Source of the DNA: Polaromonas sp.
Lineage (GTDB): Bacteria; Pseudomonadota; Gammaproteobacteria; Burkholderiales; Burkholderiaceae_C
Direction of reading: 5' to 3'
NCBI RefSeq assembly: GCF_029945925.1
Contig: NZ_JAQSDN010000008.1
Coordinates: forward strand, 1 to 64,000
DNA: 64,000 bases
Under the pieces are notes generated by a model. The model made no database searches and was not told where the DNA came from. It was given only the letters and a program-made list of their open reading frames with translations. This document shows, in pieces, positions 26,043-41,991 of the stretch (within the stretch, counting starts at the first letter, position 1; every line of letters begins with the position of its first letter). Both the position numbers and the translations under genes were made by a program.

Positions 26043-26118
26043 TTGCCTTGTGTTTGATCGGTACGTCGTTTCAAGTCGCCGGCACCATCCTGACGGCTTC
26101 ATGGCCGGCAGCGAACAT

Positions 26119-26622
26119 TCAGGCGGAGTAGCCCAGCAGAGGCACTTCCAATTGCGCCTGCTGCGCCACGCGAATGCAGTCTTTCATGTGTTCCTCGCCC
26201 AGATAACGGATGGCCGCATAACCGACGGTGGCGGCGACGATCTGGCCGGCGAAGGGCACGTACCTGGCGAGTTGTTTGGTGGTCAGCCGCATGCCGATTT
26301 TGGTGGTGGCCTTGAGGATCAGGTCGCGGCTGATGAACTTGCCGATCAGCACCGAGCCAACCAGGGTGACGGCTTTCTGGACCTGGTCGCGTTTTTTCGG
26401 ATCGAGCAGGTCGAGCTGCTGCGGCGTGAGGCCAAACTCCCGGTTGATTTCAGGAATCAGCCGGGACAGCATGGCGGCATCGACCGCCCAGTCGAGGCCG
26501 GGCACCGGCACGGCGCTGGCCGCGGCGGCGACCATGGCGCGTTTGTTGAGAAGCTTGCGGCTGCGAATCACCGCGGCCGCAAGGGCCGCGTCGTCTGAAG
26601 CCATCTGGAGGGCGGTAGGCAT
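26119..26622 (-). CDS. small protein of unknown function, possible DUF697-like membrane-associated domain
   Basis: A 167-residue protein with no signal peptide. It contains AMVAAAASAVPVPGLDWAVD (about 29-48), an amphipathic proline-glycine stretch, then charged helices (REFGLTPQQLDLLDPKKRD) and a second hydrophobic segment YVPFAGQIVAATVGYAAIRY (about 122-141). This arrangement resembles the DUF697 or EcsC-like domains found behind small GTPases, but I cannot assign it firmly and no GTPase is nearby. It lies between the tRNA-Lys terminator and the ABC-F gene, on the minus strand. Function unknown. Confidence 0.7.
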   Translation of the reverse strand: MPTALQMASDDAALAAAVIRSRKLLNKRAMVAAAASAVPVPGLDWAVDAAMLSRLIPEINREFGLTPQQLDLLDPKKRDQVQKAVTLVGSVLIGKFISRDLILKATTKIGMRLTTKQLARYVPFAGQIVAATVGYAAIRYLGEEHMKDCIRVAQQAQLEVPLLGYSA

Positions 26623-26715
26623 GAATGCACTTTAGCGCGAAATGCCCGGCGGGGTTAGCGCCGCAAGCCCAACCCCGTCCGCTTAACGCCCGGTTAACCT
26701 CCGCTCCAGGCGGGC

Positions 26716-28737
26716 TCAGGCCAGCGAGGTTTCGATCTGCTCGGTGAGTTCCAGCCAGCGCTCTTCCAGCGTGCCCAGCTCGGTGTCGATCACCTTCAGG
26801 CGCTTGCCGGACTGCGCCATTTCCGCCGGCGCGGTGGTCGTTGCCAGCGAGGCCTGCAGGCTGTCGCGTTCCGCGGTCAGCGACTGCATGCGGGCGTCGA
26901 TTTTTTCCAGTTCCTTGCGCAACGGTTTGGTCGTGTCCGACTGCTGTTGCCGACGCTGTGCATCGTCCTTCTTGCCGGCCGGCTTTTTTGCATCAAAAGT
27001 GGCTGCAGCCCCCGTCACTGTTGCGCTGGCAGCTACTGTTTTAGTAGCAGCTGCGGCCTGTGCAGCGGTGCTGGTGGACTTTTTGGCTTCTTCGCGCTGG
27101 CGTTTGGCTTCGTCGAGCAGATAGCGCTGGTAGTCGTCGAGGTCGCCGTCGAACGGCGCAACGCCGCCGCGCGAGACCATCCAGAACTCGTCGCACACGG
27201 CTCTCAAGAGGGCACGATCGTGGCTCACCAGCATGACCGTGCCTTCAAACTCGTTGAGTGCCATCGACAAGGCTTCACGGGTGGCCAGGTCCAGGTGGTT
27301 GGTCGGCTCATCGAGCAGCAGCAGGTTGGGGCGCTGCCAGACGATCATGCACAGCACCAGGCGGGCTTTTTCGCCGCCGCTCATGCTGCCGACGGCCTGC
27401 TTGACCATGTCGCCGCCGAAATTGAAGTTGCCCAGGAAACTGCGCAAGTCCTGCTCGCGGGTTTGCTGGCCGCCTATCTTGCCGGCGGCGGTGACTTCCT
27501 TGACGAGCCGGATCATGTGTTCCAGCGGGTTGTCGGCCGGGCGCAGCACGTCGAGTTCCTGCTGCGCAAAGTAGCCGATGTTCAGGCCCTTGCCCTCCAG
27601 CATCTCGCCACTGAGGGGGGCCAGCGCACGCGCGATGGTCTTGACCACGGTGGACTTGCCCTGGCCGTTGGCGCCCAGGATGCCGATGCGCTGGCCGGCC
27701 AGCACCGACTTGCTGACGTTCTGCACGATGACCGTGGGCGGTGTGCCTTCGGGCGCATCGGCCGGCGGCGGATAGCCGAAGTCGACGTGCTGCATCGAGA
27801 GCATGGGGTTGGGCAGGTTCGCCGGTTCCTTGAACTCGAAGGTGAAGTCGGCCTCTGCCAGCAACGGCGCGATTTTCTCCATGCGGTCCAGCGCCTTGAC
27901 CCGGCTTTGCGCCTGCTTGGCCTTGCTGGCCTTGGCCTTGAAACGTGCAATGAATTTCTGCAGGTGGGCAATCTTGTCCTGCTGCTTGTTGAAAGCACCC
28001 TGCTGCAGCGCCATCTGCTCGGCGCGCAGGTCTTCAAATTTGCTGTAGTTGCCGCCGTAACGGGTCAGCTTGGCGCTTTCGATGTGCACGGTGACATCGG
28101 TCACGGCATCGAGAAACTCGCGGTCATGGCTGATGACCAGCATGGTGCCCTGGTAACGCTTGAGCCAGGCCTCGAGCCAGACCAGCGCGTCCAGGTCCAG
28201 GTGGTTGGTCGGTTCGTCGAGCAGCAGCAGGTCGGACGGGCACATCAGCGCGCGCGCCAGCTGCAGGCGCATGCGCCAGCCGCCGGAAAAGCTGTTGACC
28301 GGGTTGTCGAGTTCGCTGAGCTTGAAACCCAGGCCGAGGATCAGCGCCTGGGCACGGGCCGGCGCGTCGTGTGCGCCCGAGTCGTAGAGCTCCATGTAGG
28401 CATGCGCCATGCGGTCGCCGTCACCGCTGGCTTCGGCGGCATCAACCTCGGCCTGCGCGGCCTGCAGCACCACGTCGCCTTCAATCACGTAGCTGGTGGC
28501 GCTTTGCTCGGTTTCGGGCATGTCCTGGGCGACCTGCGCCATGCGCCACTGGGCGGGGATGTAGAACTCGCCACCGTCTTCATGCAGCGTGCCGTTGAGC
28601 ATGGCAAACAGCGAGGACTTGCCCGCGCCATTGCGCCCCACCAGACCGACTTTTTCGCCGGGGTTGAGGGTGACAGACGCGCTGTCGAGAATCACTTTGG
28701 CGCCGCGACGCAGCACCACGTTTTTAAGGGTAATCAT
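26716..28737 (-). CDS. yheS: ABC-F family ATPase, YheS type
   Basis: A 673-residue soluble protein with two ATPase domains and no membrane segments, as in ABC-F translation factors that act at the ribosomal E site. Domain 1: Walker A GLVGRNGAGKSS (31-42), signature FSGGWRMRLQLARAL, Walker B LLLLDEPTNHLD. The P-site tRNA interaction linker contains KQQDKIAHLQKFIARFKAKA. Domain 2: GILGANGQGKST, MSGGEKARLVL, LLLLDEPTNHLD. A coiled coil ends the protein. The Ala/Thr-rich segment just before it (about 563-583) is encoded by a copy of the 60-bp repeat. The N-terminus ITLKNVVLRRGAKVILDSAS fits YheS (Uup relatives differ). Confidence 0.93.
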   Translation of the reverse strand: MITLKNVVLRRGAKVILDSASVTLNPGEKVGLVGRNGAGKSSLFAMLNGTLHEDGGEFYIPAQWRMAQVAQDMPETEQSATSYVIEGDVVLQAAQAEVDAAEASGDGDRMAHAYMELYDSGAHDAPARAQALILGLGFKLSELDNPVNSFSGGWRMRLQLARALMCPSDLLLLDEPTNHLDLDALVWLEAWLKRYQGTMLVISHDREFLDAVTDVTVHIESAKLTRYGGNYSKFEDLRAEQMALQQGAFNKQQDKIAHLQKFIARFKAKASKAKQAQSRVKALDRMEKIAPLLAEADFTFEFKEPANLPNPMLSMQHVDFGYPPPADAPEGTPPTVIVQNVSKSVLAGQRIGILGANGQGKSTVVKTIARALAPLSGEMLEGKGLNIGYFAQQELDVLRPADNPLEHMIRLVKEVTAAGKIGGQQTREQDLRSFLGNFNFGGDMVKQAVGSMSGGEKARLVLCMIVWQRPNLLLLDEPTNHLDLATREALSMALNEFEGTVMLVSHDRALLRAVCDEFWMVSRGGVAPFDGDLDDYQRYLLDEAKRQREEAKKSTSTAAQAAAATKTVAASATVTGAAATFDAKKPAGKKDDAQRRQQQSDTTKPLRKELEKIDARMQSLTAERDSLQASLATTTAPAEMAQSGKRLKVIDTELGTLEERWLELTEQIETSLA
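26990..27049 (-). repeat. 60-bp dispersed element inside the ABC-F gene
   Basis: On the minus strand the copy runs from TGCTACTAAAACAGTAGCTG to CACTTTTGATGC. It is the same length as, and about three-quarters identical to, the intergenic copy at 34273-34332, including both ends. Its head hairpin is GCTAC-N7-GTAGC. It encodes the variable Ala/Thr linker (ATKTVAASATVTGAAATFDA) between the second ATPase domain and the C-terminal coiled coil. Confidence 0.75.
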
Positions 28738-28809
28738 TTAAACCAAGCAGACACAAGAAAAATAGCCAGTCGGCGCGTTGCGCCCCAGTGCTGACCCGAG
28801 ACGCAAGTC

Positions 28810-32119
<3,310 letters not shown>

Positions 32120-32130
32120 CGTCGGTTCCG

Positions 32131-32178
32131 ATCAATCAATCAGTCAATCAGTCAATCAGTCAATCAGTCAATCAGTCA
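32131..32178 (-). repeat. 8-bp microsatellite between dapD and pilU
   Basis: On the minus strand TGACTGAT is repeated about five times, then degenerates to TGATTGAT. It starts within the last codons of dapD (its TGA stop is at 32172-32174) and ends 12 bases before the pilU ATG (32119). It fills nearly the whole intergenic gap, so copy-number change would alter dapD-pilU spacing and the pilU leader. Confidence 0.9.
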
Positions 32179-32999
32179 CGAAGGAGGTCGTTCAGGCTGG
32201 TGGTCGCGCGGGTTTTGGCGTCCACCTTTTTGACGATCACCGCGCAATACAGTGAATATTTGCCACCGGCCTTGGGCAGGTTGCCCGACACGACGACAGA
32301 ACCGGCCGGAATGCGGCCATAAGTCACGGTATCCGCCTCGCGGTCATAAATGGGTGTGCTCTGGCCGATGTAGACACCCATGGAAATGACGGAGTTTTCC
32401 TCGACGATGACACCTTCAACCACTTCGGACCGCGCGCCGATGAAGCAGTTGTCTTCAATGATGGTCGGGTTGGCCTGCAGCGGTTCGAGCACGCCGCCCA
32501 GACCGACGCCGCCGGACAGGTGCACGTTTTTGCCGACCTGCGCGCAGCTGCCGACGGTGGCCCAGGCGTCCACCATGGTGCCTTCGTCCACGTAAGCGCC
32601 GATGTTCACGTAGCTAGGCATCAGGATCGCGCCCTTGGCGATGTAACTGCCGCGGCGGGCCACGGCCGGCGGCACCACACGCACGCCGCTTTCCTTCATT
32701 TCCTGTTCGCTCAGGTGCGAGAACTTGGTCGGCACCTTGTCATAGAAGCCCAGGTCACCGGCGCGCATCAGCACGTTGTCTTTCAGGCGAAAGCTCAGCA
32801 GCACGGCCTTCTTGATCCACTGGTGCGTGGTCCACTGGCCCACACCCTGGCGCGTGGCGACGCGCAGGCGGCCGGCGTTGAGTTCGGAAATCGTGTGCTC
32901 GACCGCATCCTGGATCTCTTTGGACGCAGCCTGCGGCGACAGGTTGGCGCGGTCTTCCCAGGCGGCGTTGATGATGCTTTGCAGTTGGTCTTGATTCAT
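32172..32999 (-). CDS. dapD: tetrahydrodipicolinate N-succinyltransferase
   Basis: DapD succinylates tetrahydrodipicolinate with succinyl-CoA, the first committed step of the succinylase branch of DAP synthesis. The 275-residue protein, standard length, is a trimeric left-handed beta-helix enzyme: an N-terminal helical part ([20 protein letters not shown]), then hexapeptide repeats with [55 protein letters not shown] and [20 protein letters not shown]. The C-terminus [10 protein letters not shown] is conserved. It follows dapC by 11 bases; the stop lies in a microsatellite. Confidence 0.96.
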   Translation of the reverse strand: MNQDQLQSIINAAWEDRANLSPQAASKEIQDAVEHTISELNAGRLRVATRQGVGQWTTHQWIKKAVLLSFRLKDNVLMRAGDLGFYDKVPTKFSHLSEQEMKESGVRVVPPAVARRGSYIAKGAILMPSYVNIGAYVDEGTMVDAWATVGSCAQVGKNVHLSGGVGLGGVLEPLQANPTIIEDNCFIGARSEVVEGVIVEENSVISMGVYIGQSTPIYDREADTVTYGRIPAGSVVVSGNLPKAGGKYSLYCAVIVKKVDAKTRATTSLNDLLRD

Positions 33000-33010
33000 T
33001 TTTTTTCAGA

Positions 33011-34210
33011 TCAGGTGGATTGGATAAATTGAACGATTCTTTCGGCAGCTTCCACACATTCAGCGGTTTCAGCCACCAGCGCCATGCGGATGCGCCCGGT
33101 ACCGGGGTTGTGGCCCCGGGCTTCGCGGGCAAGGTAACTGCCGGGCAACACCACCACATTGTAAAGAGCGAGCAGTTCGCGCGAAAACGCGGGGTCGTTG
33201 TTGTCAAAACGTGCCGGAATCTGCGCCCACAGGTAAAACCCGGCGTCAGGCAGGGCCACGTCCATGACATTGGCGAGCAGGGGGGTGACCTGGGCAAACT
33301 TTTCGCGGTACAGCGCGCGGTTCTCGACCACATGTTTCTCGTCGTTCCAGGCGGCGATGCTGGCCGCCTGCACGATGGGGCTCATGGCGCTGCCGTGGTA
33401 GGTGCGGTAAAGCAAAAAGGGCTTGATCAGCGCCGCGTCACCGGCGACAAAGCCGCTGCGCAGGCCCGGCACATTGCTGCGTTTGGACAGGCTGGTCAGC
33501 GCGATGATGTTTTTGAAGTCGTGCCGGCCCAACTGCGCCGCGGCCTGCAGCGAGCCCAGCGGCGGCTCGTCGCGGAAATAGATCTCGCTGTAACACTCGT
33601 CCGAGGCAATGACAAAGCCGTACCGGTCGCTCAGTTCAAACAGCAGCTTCCACTCGTCCAGACCCATGACCGCGCCGGTCGGGTTGCCGGGCGAGCAGAC
33701 AAACAGCAACTGCGTTTTTGCCCAGACCTCCTGCGGCACGGCGGCCCAGTCCACCGCGAAGTTGCGCGCCGGGTCGCTGGGTGCAAACCAGGTGTCCGCA
33801 CCGGCCAGCAGCGCCGCGCCTTCGTAGATTTGATAGAACGGGTTCGGGCTGACCACCGTCGCGCCGGGCAGCGTGGGGTCGATGACAGTCTGCGCCAGCG
33901 CAAACAGCGCCTCGCGCGAGCCGTTGACCGGCAGGATCTGCGTCGCCGGGTCCAGCGCCAGGCCGTAACGGCGCTGAAGCCAGTCGGCCATGGCCTGCCG
34001 CAGTTTCGGCTCGCCAGCGGTGGCCGGGTAGCTGGCGAGTCCGGCCAGGCTGGCGCTCAGGGCGGTCTTGATCAGTTCCGGCGTCGCATGCCGGGGCTCG
34101 CCAATGCCCAGGCTGATGGGGCGGTAGGCCGGGTTCGGCGTGACGTCGGCGTGGAGCTGGCGCAGCCGCTCGAAGGGGTAGGGCTGCAGGCGTTTCAACA
34201 GTGGATTCAT
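33011..34210 (-). CDS. dapC: succinyldiaminopimelate aminotransferase
   Basis: DapC is a PLP-dependent class I aminotransferase that makes N-succinyl-DAP. From the ATG at 34210 (MNPLLKRLQPYPFERLRQLH) it has 399 residues. Motifs: GIGEPRHATPELIK, PVNGSREALFALAQ, FVCSPGNPTGAVM, DECYSEIYF and the PLP lysine in ALTSLSKRSNVPGLRSGF; the conserved Arg near the C-terminus is in GRIRMALV. A longer reading to 34408 would run through a 60-bp repeat and is rejected. It opens the dapC-dapD-pilU-dapE-prmB cluster and is divergent from smc. Confidence 0.94.
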   Translation of the reverse strand: MNPLLKRLQPYPFERLRQLHADVTPNPAYRPISLGIGEPRHATPELIKTALSASLAGLASYPATAGEPKLRQAMADWLQRRYGLALDPATQILPVNGSREALFALAQTVIDPTLPGATVVSPNPFYQIYEGAALLAGADTWFAPSDPARNFAVDWAAVPQEVWAKTQLLFVCSPGNPTGAVMGLDEWKLLFELSDRYGFVIASDECYSEIYFRDEPPLGSLQAAAQLGRHDFKNIIALTSLSKRSNVPGLRSGFVAGDAALIKPFLLYRTYHGSAMSPIVQAASIAAWNDEKHVVENRALYREKFAQVTPLLANVMDVALPDAGFYLWAQIPARFDNNDPAFSRELLALYNVVVLPGSYLAREARGHNPGTGRIRMALVAETAECVEAAERIVQFIQST

Positions 34211-34272
34211 GGCCCGGATTATCCCGTGTGAACGCCACGCAGGTGGCGGCCGGCCAGCCACCGAAGCTTCTT

Positions 34273-34332
34273 TGCTACGAAAAGAATAGCTGCCGGCGCA
34301 GGAGGTACAAGGGCTGGAGGCCATTTTGATGC
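34273..34332 (+). repeat. 60-bp dispersed element in the dapC/smc intergenic region
   Basis: It reads TGCTACGAAAAGAATAGCTG, CCGGCGCAGG, AGGTACAAGG, GCTGGAGGCC, ATTTTGATGC: exactly 60 bases with GCGC at offset 24 and GGGCT at 39. It lies 63 bases upstream of dapC on the divergent side and 224 bases before smc. The rest of the 345-base gap (34211-34555) shows no gene; the AT-richer part near 34480-34540 is the likely smc promoter zone. Confidence 0.8.
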
Positions 34333-34555
34333 ATGAATTCAGGCGGGAGCCGGCCACGAGAGGGTGCGCCGCCACCACCCCCTTGGCCCGCATGGCGCCG
34401 GTCACCATTTTTTACAGCGGCTTGGGTGTCGGGCTCGGGTAACATTGCGGGCTGTGCATTGCCTGAAGCAAGCCGGGCATTCCAGAAAAATGCCATACAA
34501 ATCAACTGCTTAGCTTCAAAGGTCTCCCAGCGCCAGGAAAAAAACAGGGTCCGCC

Positions 34556-37500
34556 GTGCGTCTCAATTCAATCAAGTTATCCGGCTTCAAATCGTTCGCG
34601 GAGCCGACCAATTTCGTGCTGCCGGGCCAACTGATCGGCGTGGTCGGCCCCAACGGCTGCGGCAAGTCCAACATCATGGATGCTGTGCGCTGGGTGCTCG
34701 GCGAGAGCAAGGCCAGCGAGCTGCGCGGTGAATCCATGCAGGACGTGATTTTCAACGGCACCAACCTGCGCAAGCCGGCCAGCCGCTCCAGCGTCGAGCT
34801 GGTGTTCGACAATGCCGACCACCGTGCCGGCGGCCAGTGGGGCCAGTTTGCCGAAATTGCCGTCAAGCGCGTGCTCACGCGTGACGGCACCTCCAGCTAC
34901 TACCTGAACAACCAGCCGGTGCGCCGGCGCGACGTGCAGGACGTGTTCCTCGGCACCGGCCTGGGCCCACGCGCCTACGCCATCATCGGCCAGGGCACGA
35001 TCAGCCGCATCATCGAGTCCAAGCCTGAAGAGCTGCGCCTGTTCCTCGAAGAAGCGGCCGGCGTGTCCAAGTACAAGGAACGCCGGCGCGAAACCGCCAA
35101 CCGCCTGAGCGACACGCGCGAAAACCTGACCCGTGTCGAAGACATCCTGCGCGAGCTCAATGCCAACCTCGAAAAACTCGAGAAGCAGGCCGAGGTTGCG
35201 CTGCGCTACAACACGCTGCACGCCGACGCCACGCTCAAGCAGCATCAGCTCTGGTTCCTCAAACGCGCCGAAAGCGAAGCCGACCAGGCCAAGGTCAAGG
35301 CCGACGCCGCCAAGTCGGTCAACGATCTCGAAAGCCGCATCGCCGACCTGCGCCATATCGAAGCCGACCTGGAAACCATCCGCCAGGCGCATTACGCCGC
35401 CGGCGACCACGTGAATCAGGCCCAGGGCAAGCTGTACGAAGCCAGCGCCGAAGTCGGCCGGCTCGAGGCCGAAATCCGTTTTGTGGTCGAAGGCCGGCAA
35501 CGCGTCGAGCAGCGCCTGGCGCAACTCAAGGAACAAACCAGCCAGTGGGCCGCGCGCAAGGAAGAGGCCGCGCTGGAAACCGAAACCCTGACCGAGCGGG
35601 CGATTCAGGCCGAAGAGCAGGCCGAGCTGCTGGCCGCGCAGAGCGAAGACCAGGCCGGCCAGTTGCCCGCCCTCGAAGAAGCGCTGCGCGCCGCGCAATC
35701 CAAAGCCAATGAGCAGCGCAGCAGCGTGGGCCAGGTGCAGCAGCAGATCCAGGTGCTGGCCGCCGACCAGCGCAACATCGAGGAACAGTCGCGCACCCTG
35801 AGCCTGCGCCACGAGCGCCTGACGGCCGACAAAAACGCACTCAACGCGCCCGACGAAGCCCGCCTCCTCAACCTGAACACCCAGTTCGCCGCAGCCAGGG
35901 AAGCGCAGGACGAAGCCGAGGCCCGCCTGCACGAACTGACCGACAGCGTGCCCCAGCTCGACGAAGACCGGCGTGCCAAACAGCAGGCCGTCAACACCGA
36001 ATCGGCGAAACAGGCCGAGCTGTCCGCGCGCATGGAAGCGCTCAAGGCGCTGCAGGAAAAAGTCAAGACCGATGGCAAGCTCAAACCCTGGCTGGCCAAA
36101 CATGGCCTGGACGGTCTGCAGGGCCTGTGGAGCCGCATCCATATCGAGCAGGGCTGGGAAAATGCCCTCGAAGCCGCGCTGCGCGAGCGGCTTGGCGCAC
36201 TCGAAGTTTCGCGCCTGGACATGGTGCGTGGTTTTGCCGGCACGGACGGGCGCGACACACCGCCGGCCAAACTCTCGTTTTATTCGCCGCCAACGGCCGC
36301 CGCACCGGCTAGCGCTTCCGCAAGCGGCCTCAAACCCCTGGCCGATCTGCTGCGTCTGGGCGATGCCGGCCAGACGGCGCTGCTGGGCGACTGGCTGCAC
36401 GGCTGCCTGACCGCGACCAGCCTCGACGAAGCCCTGGCGGCGCGCCAGAAGCTGCAGGCGGGTGAAGTCATTTACGTGAAAAGCGGCCACGCGGTCACGC
36501 TGCACAGCGTGAGTTTTTACGCCCAGGATTCCGAGCAGGCCGGCCTGCTGGCCCGCGCGCAGGAAATCGAAAACCTCGAAAAACAGCTGCGCGCCCAGGC
36601 CCTGATCAGCGACGAGGCACGCAGCGCATTGATTCGCGCCGAAGCGGCTTATGCCGATGCGGCCCAGCGCCTGGCCACGGCGCGCCGCGAGACCGCCGAA
36701 GGCCAGAGCCGCACCCATGAGCTGCAGGTCGAGGTGCTGCGCCTGACGCAGCTGGCTGAACAGACCCGGGCGCGCAGCGAACAGATTGCCGGCGACCTCG
36801 CGGAAATCGACGCGCAGATGAACGAGCTGCAGGAGCGCCGGGTAACGGCCGAAGGGCGCTTTGAAGAGCTGGACATGCAGCTGGCCGACAGCCAGGAGCG
36901 CCACGCCCAGCTCGACGACCGCGTCATCGAGGCCGAGCGCAAACTCAACGAATCACGCGAGCAGCAGCGCGCGCTGGAACGCCAGTCGCAGGAAGCGCAA
37001 TTTGCGCTGCGCAGCCTGGCCTCGCGCCGCGACGAACTGACGCGCTCCATGGCCATCGCCGCGCAGCAGGCCGCGTCGATTGCCGGGGATGAAGAACGCG
37101 CCAAAGAGGAACTCTCGCGCCTGACGGATGCCGCAGCACAGGCCGGGCTGCAGGATGCGCTCAACGTCAAGCTCGAGCGCGAGGCTGACCTGGGTGCCAA
37201 GCGCAGCCAGTACGACGACCTGACCACCAAGCTGCGGGCCAGCGACGAGCGCCGCCTGCAGCTGGAGCGGGAACTCGAGCCGCTGCGCCAGCGCATCACC
37301 GAATTCCAGCTCAAGGAGCAGGCCGCACGCCTGGGCTTTGAGCAATACGCGCAACTGCTGGAGGACGCACAGGCCGATATCACCGCCGTCGAGTTGTCCA
37401 TCCAGACCGGCAATGTGCGCCTGACCGGCCTGCAGGGCGAGATCGACCGCATCAACCGCGAGATCCAGTCCCTGGGCGCCGTGAACCTGGCCGCGCTGGA

Positions 37501-38089
37501 CGAACTCAGCAGCGCCCGCGAACGCAAGCAGTTCCTCGACGCGCAGTCGGCCGACCTGAACGAAGCCATGACGACGCTGGAAGATGCGATCAAGAAGATC
37601 GACGCCGAAACGCGCGACCTGCTGTCGAGCACCTTCGAGACGGTGAATCGCCATTTCGGCGAGATGTTCCCGCGCCTGTTCGGAGGCGGCAACGCCAAGC
37701 TGATGATGACCGGCGAGGAAATCCTCGATGCCGGCGTGCAGGTGCTGGCCCAGCCGCCGGGCAAGAAAAACCAGACCATCCATTTGCTGTCAGGCGGCGA
37801 AAAGGCCCTGACCGCGATTGCGCTGGTGTTTGCGATCTTCCAGCTCAATCCCGCACCGTTCTGCCTGCTCGACGAGGTGGACGCGCCGCTGGACGATGCC
37901 AACACCGAGCGTTATGCCAAGCTGGTGGCCAGCATGAGCAAGGAAACCCAGTTCCTCTTCATCAGCCACAACAAGATCGCCATGGAAATGGCCGAACAGC
38001 TGATCGGCGTCACCATGCAGGAGCAGGGCGTCTCGCGCATTGTTGCCGTGGACATGGAAGCGGCGCTCGGTTTCGCGGAGGCTGCATGA
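34556..38089 (+). CDS. smc: chromosome segregation protein SMC
   Basis: SMC forms the dimeric, ring-like ATPase core of condensin that compacts and segregates the chromosome. The 1177 residues have the classic layout: Walker A VVGPNGCGKSNIMDAVRWVLGE cut into two motifs at about 29-50, two long coiled coils (about 170-500 and 670-1000), a hinge between them (around 505-650) and a C-terminal head with LLSGGEKALTAIALVFAIF and the Walker B LLDEVDAPLDDAN. The start is GTG (34556), giving RLNSIKLSGFKSFAEPT. Downstream zipA and ligA follow in a conserved betaproteobacterial order. scpA and scpB are not in this window. Confidence 0.97.
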   Translation: MRLNSIKLSGFKSFAEPTNFVLPGQLIGVVGPNGCGKSNIMDAVRWVLGESKASELRGESMQDVIFNGTNLRKPASRSSVELVFDNADHRAGGQWGQFAEIAVKRVLTRDGTSSYYLNNQPVRRRDVQDVFLGTGLGPRAYAIIGQGTISRIIESKPEELRLFLEEAAGVSKYKERRRETANRLSDTRENLTRVEDILRELNANLEKLEKQAEVALRYNTLHADATLKQHQLWFLKRAESEADQAKVKADAAKSVNDLESRIADLRHIEADLETIRQAHYAAGDHVNQAQGKLYEASAEVGRLEAEIRFVVEGRQRVEQRLAQLKEQTSQWAARKEEAALETETLTERAIQAEEQAELLAAQSEDQAGQLPALEEALRAAQSKANEQRSSVGQVQQQIQVLAADQRNIEEQSRTLSLRHERLTADKNALNAPDEARLLNLNTQFAAAREAQDEAEARLHELTDSVPQLDEDRRAKQQAVNTESAKQAELSARMEALKALQEKVKTDGKLKPWLAKHGLDGLQGLWSRIHIEQGWENALEAALRERLGALEVSRLDMVRGFAGTDGRDTPPAKLSFYSPPTAAAPASASASGLKPLADLLRLGDAGQTALLGDWLHGCLTATSLDEALAARQKLQAGEVIYVKSGHAVTLHSVSFYAQDSEQAGLLARAQEIENLEKQLRAQALISDEARSALIRAEAAYADAAQRLATARRETAEGQSRTHELQVEVLRLTQLAEQTRARSEQIAGDLAEIDAQMNELQERRVTAEGRFEELDMQLADSQERHAQLDDRVIEAERKLNESREQQRALERQSQEAQFALRSLASRRDELTRSMAIAAQQAASIAGDEERAKEELSRLTDAAAQAGLQDALNVKLEREADLGAKRSQYDDLTTKLRASDERRLQLERELEPLRQRITEFQLKEQAARLGFEQYAQLLEDAQADITAVELSIQTGNVRLTGLQGEIDRINREIQSLGAVNLAALDELSSARERKQFLDAQSADLNEAMTTLEDAIKKIDAETRDLLSSTFETVNRHFGEMFPRLFGGGNAKLMMTGEEILDAGVQVLAQPPGKKNQTIHLLSGGEKALTAIALVFAIFQLNPAPFCLLDEVDAPLDDANTERYAKLVASMSKETQFLFISHNKIAMEMAEQLIGVTMQEQGVSRIVAVDMEAALGFAEAA

Positions 38090-38114
38090 CGAATGTCTGT
38101 AAAGCGCGCATACC

Positions 38115-38222
38115 GAGGGTTTCCCAGTCAAGCAGGGGCCGCGGAACCGGCTTCGCCGGGCCGCAGGCGCAGCGGCCCCCCCGGGGGGCAGGGAGTTACG
38201 CGAAGCGAACGACCGTGGGGGC
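38115..38222 (+). repeat. GC-rich intergenic repeat, copy 2, inside the smc-zipA gap
   Basis: It runs from AGCAGGGGCCGCGG through TTCGCCGGGCCGCAGGCGCA and CCCCCCGGGGGGCAGG to GACCGTGGGGGC, and ends four bases before the zipA ATG. It matches 62697-62803 directly and 13080-13181 in reverse complement. It contains strong inverted repeats (GGCCCCCCGGGGGG) that could fold in the smc-zipA transcript and affect zipA translation. Confidence 0.8.
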
Positions 38223-38225
38223 CCG

Positions 38226-41440
<3,215 letters not shown>

Positions 41441-41446
41441 CGGCGT

Positions 41447-41896
41447 TTACGCCTGTGGCTGCGTGGCTTCGTCGGCGAGGTGTTCGGGCCGGCGCCACAG
41501 CCAGGCCAGCACACCCGCCATGCAGCCGATGGCAAGCACGGCCACCCAGCGGTGCGGCACCACCAACAGCATGATGGCGGCGCTCGCGCCCATGACCACC
41601 GTGGCCATCCATTTGGCGCGCCGGCGCACCACACCGCCGCGGCGCCACTCGACCAGCATGGGCCCGAAAGAGGTATGGCTTTCCAGCCAGGCCAGCAGGC
41701 GCGGCGAGCTGCGGGCGGCGGCCCAGGCCGACAGCAGTACGAAGGGCACCGTCGGCAACACCGGCACAAAGATGCCAATCACACCCAGGGCCAGGCTCAC
41801 CAGCGCCAAAGCAAGCAGCGCCCAGCGCGTCACCAGGGGAAGCGGGGTGACGGGCCCGGCGGGAAGGGCAGGCGGGCGGAAGGAGGGCTCGGACAT
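41447..41896 (-). CDS. DUF454 (YbaN family) inner membrane protein
   Basis: From the ATG at 41896 the protein has 149 residues ([20 protein letters not shown]). It has about three to four hydrophobic segments: [33 protein letters not shown], and two near the C-terminus ([33 protein letters not shown]). [22 protein letters not shown] is the DUF454 hallmark (split here: [19 protein letters not shown]). Function is unknown. It converges on ligA (7 bases between stops) and is divergent from def. Longer readings to 41980 run into the def promoter region. Confidence 0.85.
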   Translation of the reverse strand: MSEPSFRPPALPAGPVTPLPLVTRWALLALALVSLALGVIGIFVPVLPTVPFVLLSAWAAARSSPRLLAWLESHTSFGPMLVEWRRGGVVRRRAKWMATVVMGASAAIMLLVVPHRWVAVLAIGCMAGVLAWLWRRPEHLADEATQPQA

Positions 41897-41991
41897 GCCC
41901 CATTTTGCCGTGCCGCAGGTCACAGGACCGTCCCACCTTCTTTCTGTTTCTGTATGCTCGATGGTTTGACGACAGAGCACACAGGATTTCC

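Noticed and set aside
32131..32178. Regular repeat array that could be taken for a CRISPR
   Set aside because: Units are 8 bp with no spacers, and no cas genes are present in the window.
34577..36904. Long minus-strand open frame opposite smc
   Set aside because: High GC at third codon positions of smc suppresses stops on the other strand; the translation is repetitive Leu/Gly/Val-rich text without a domain.
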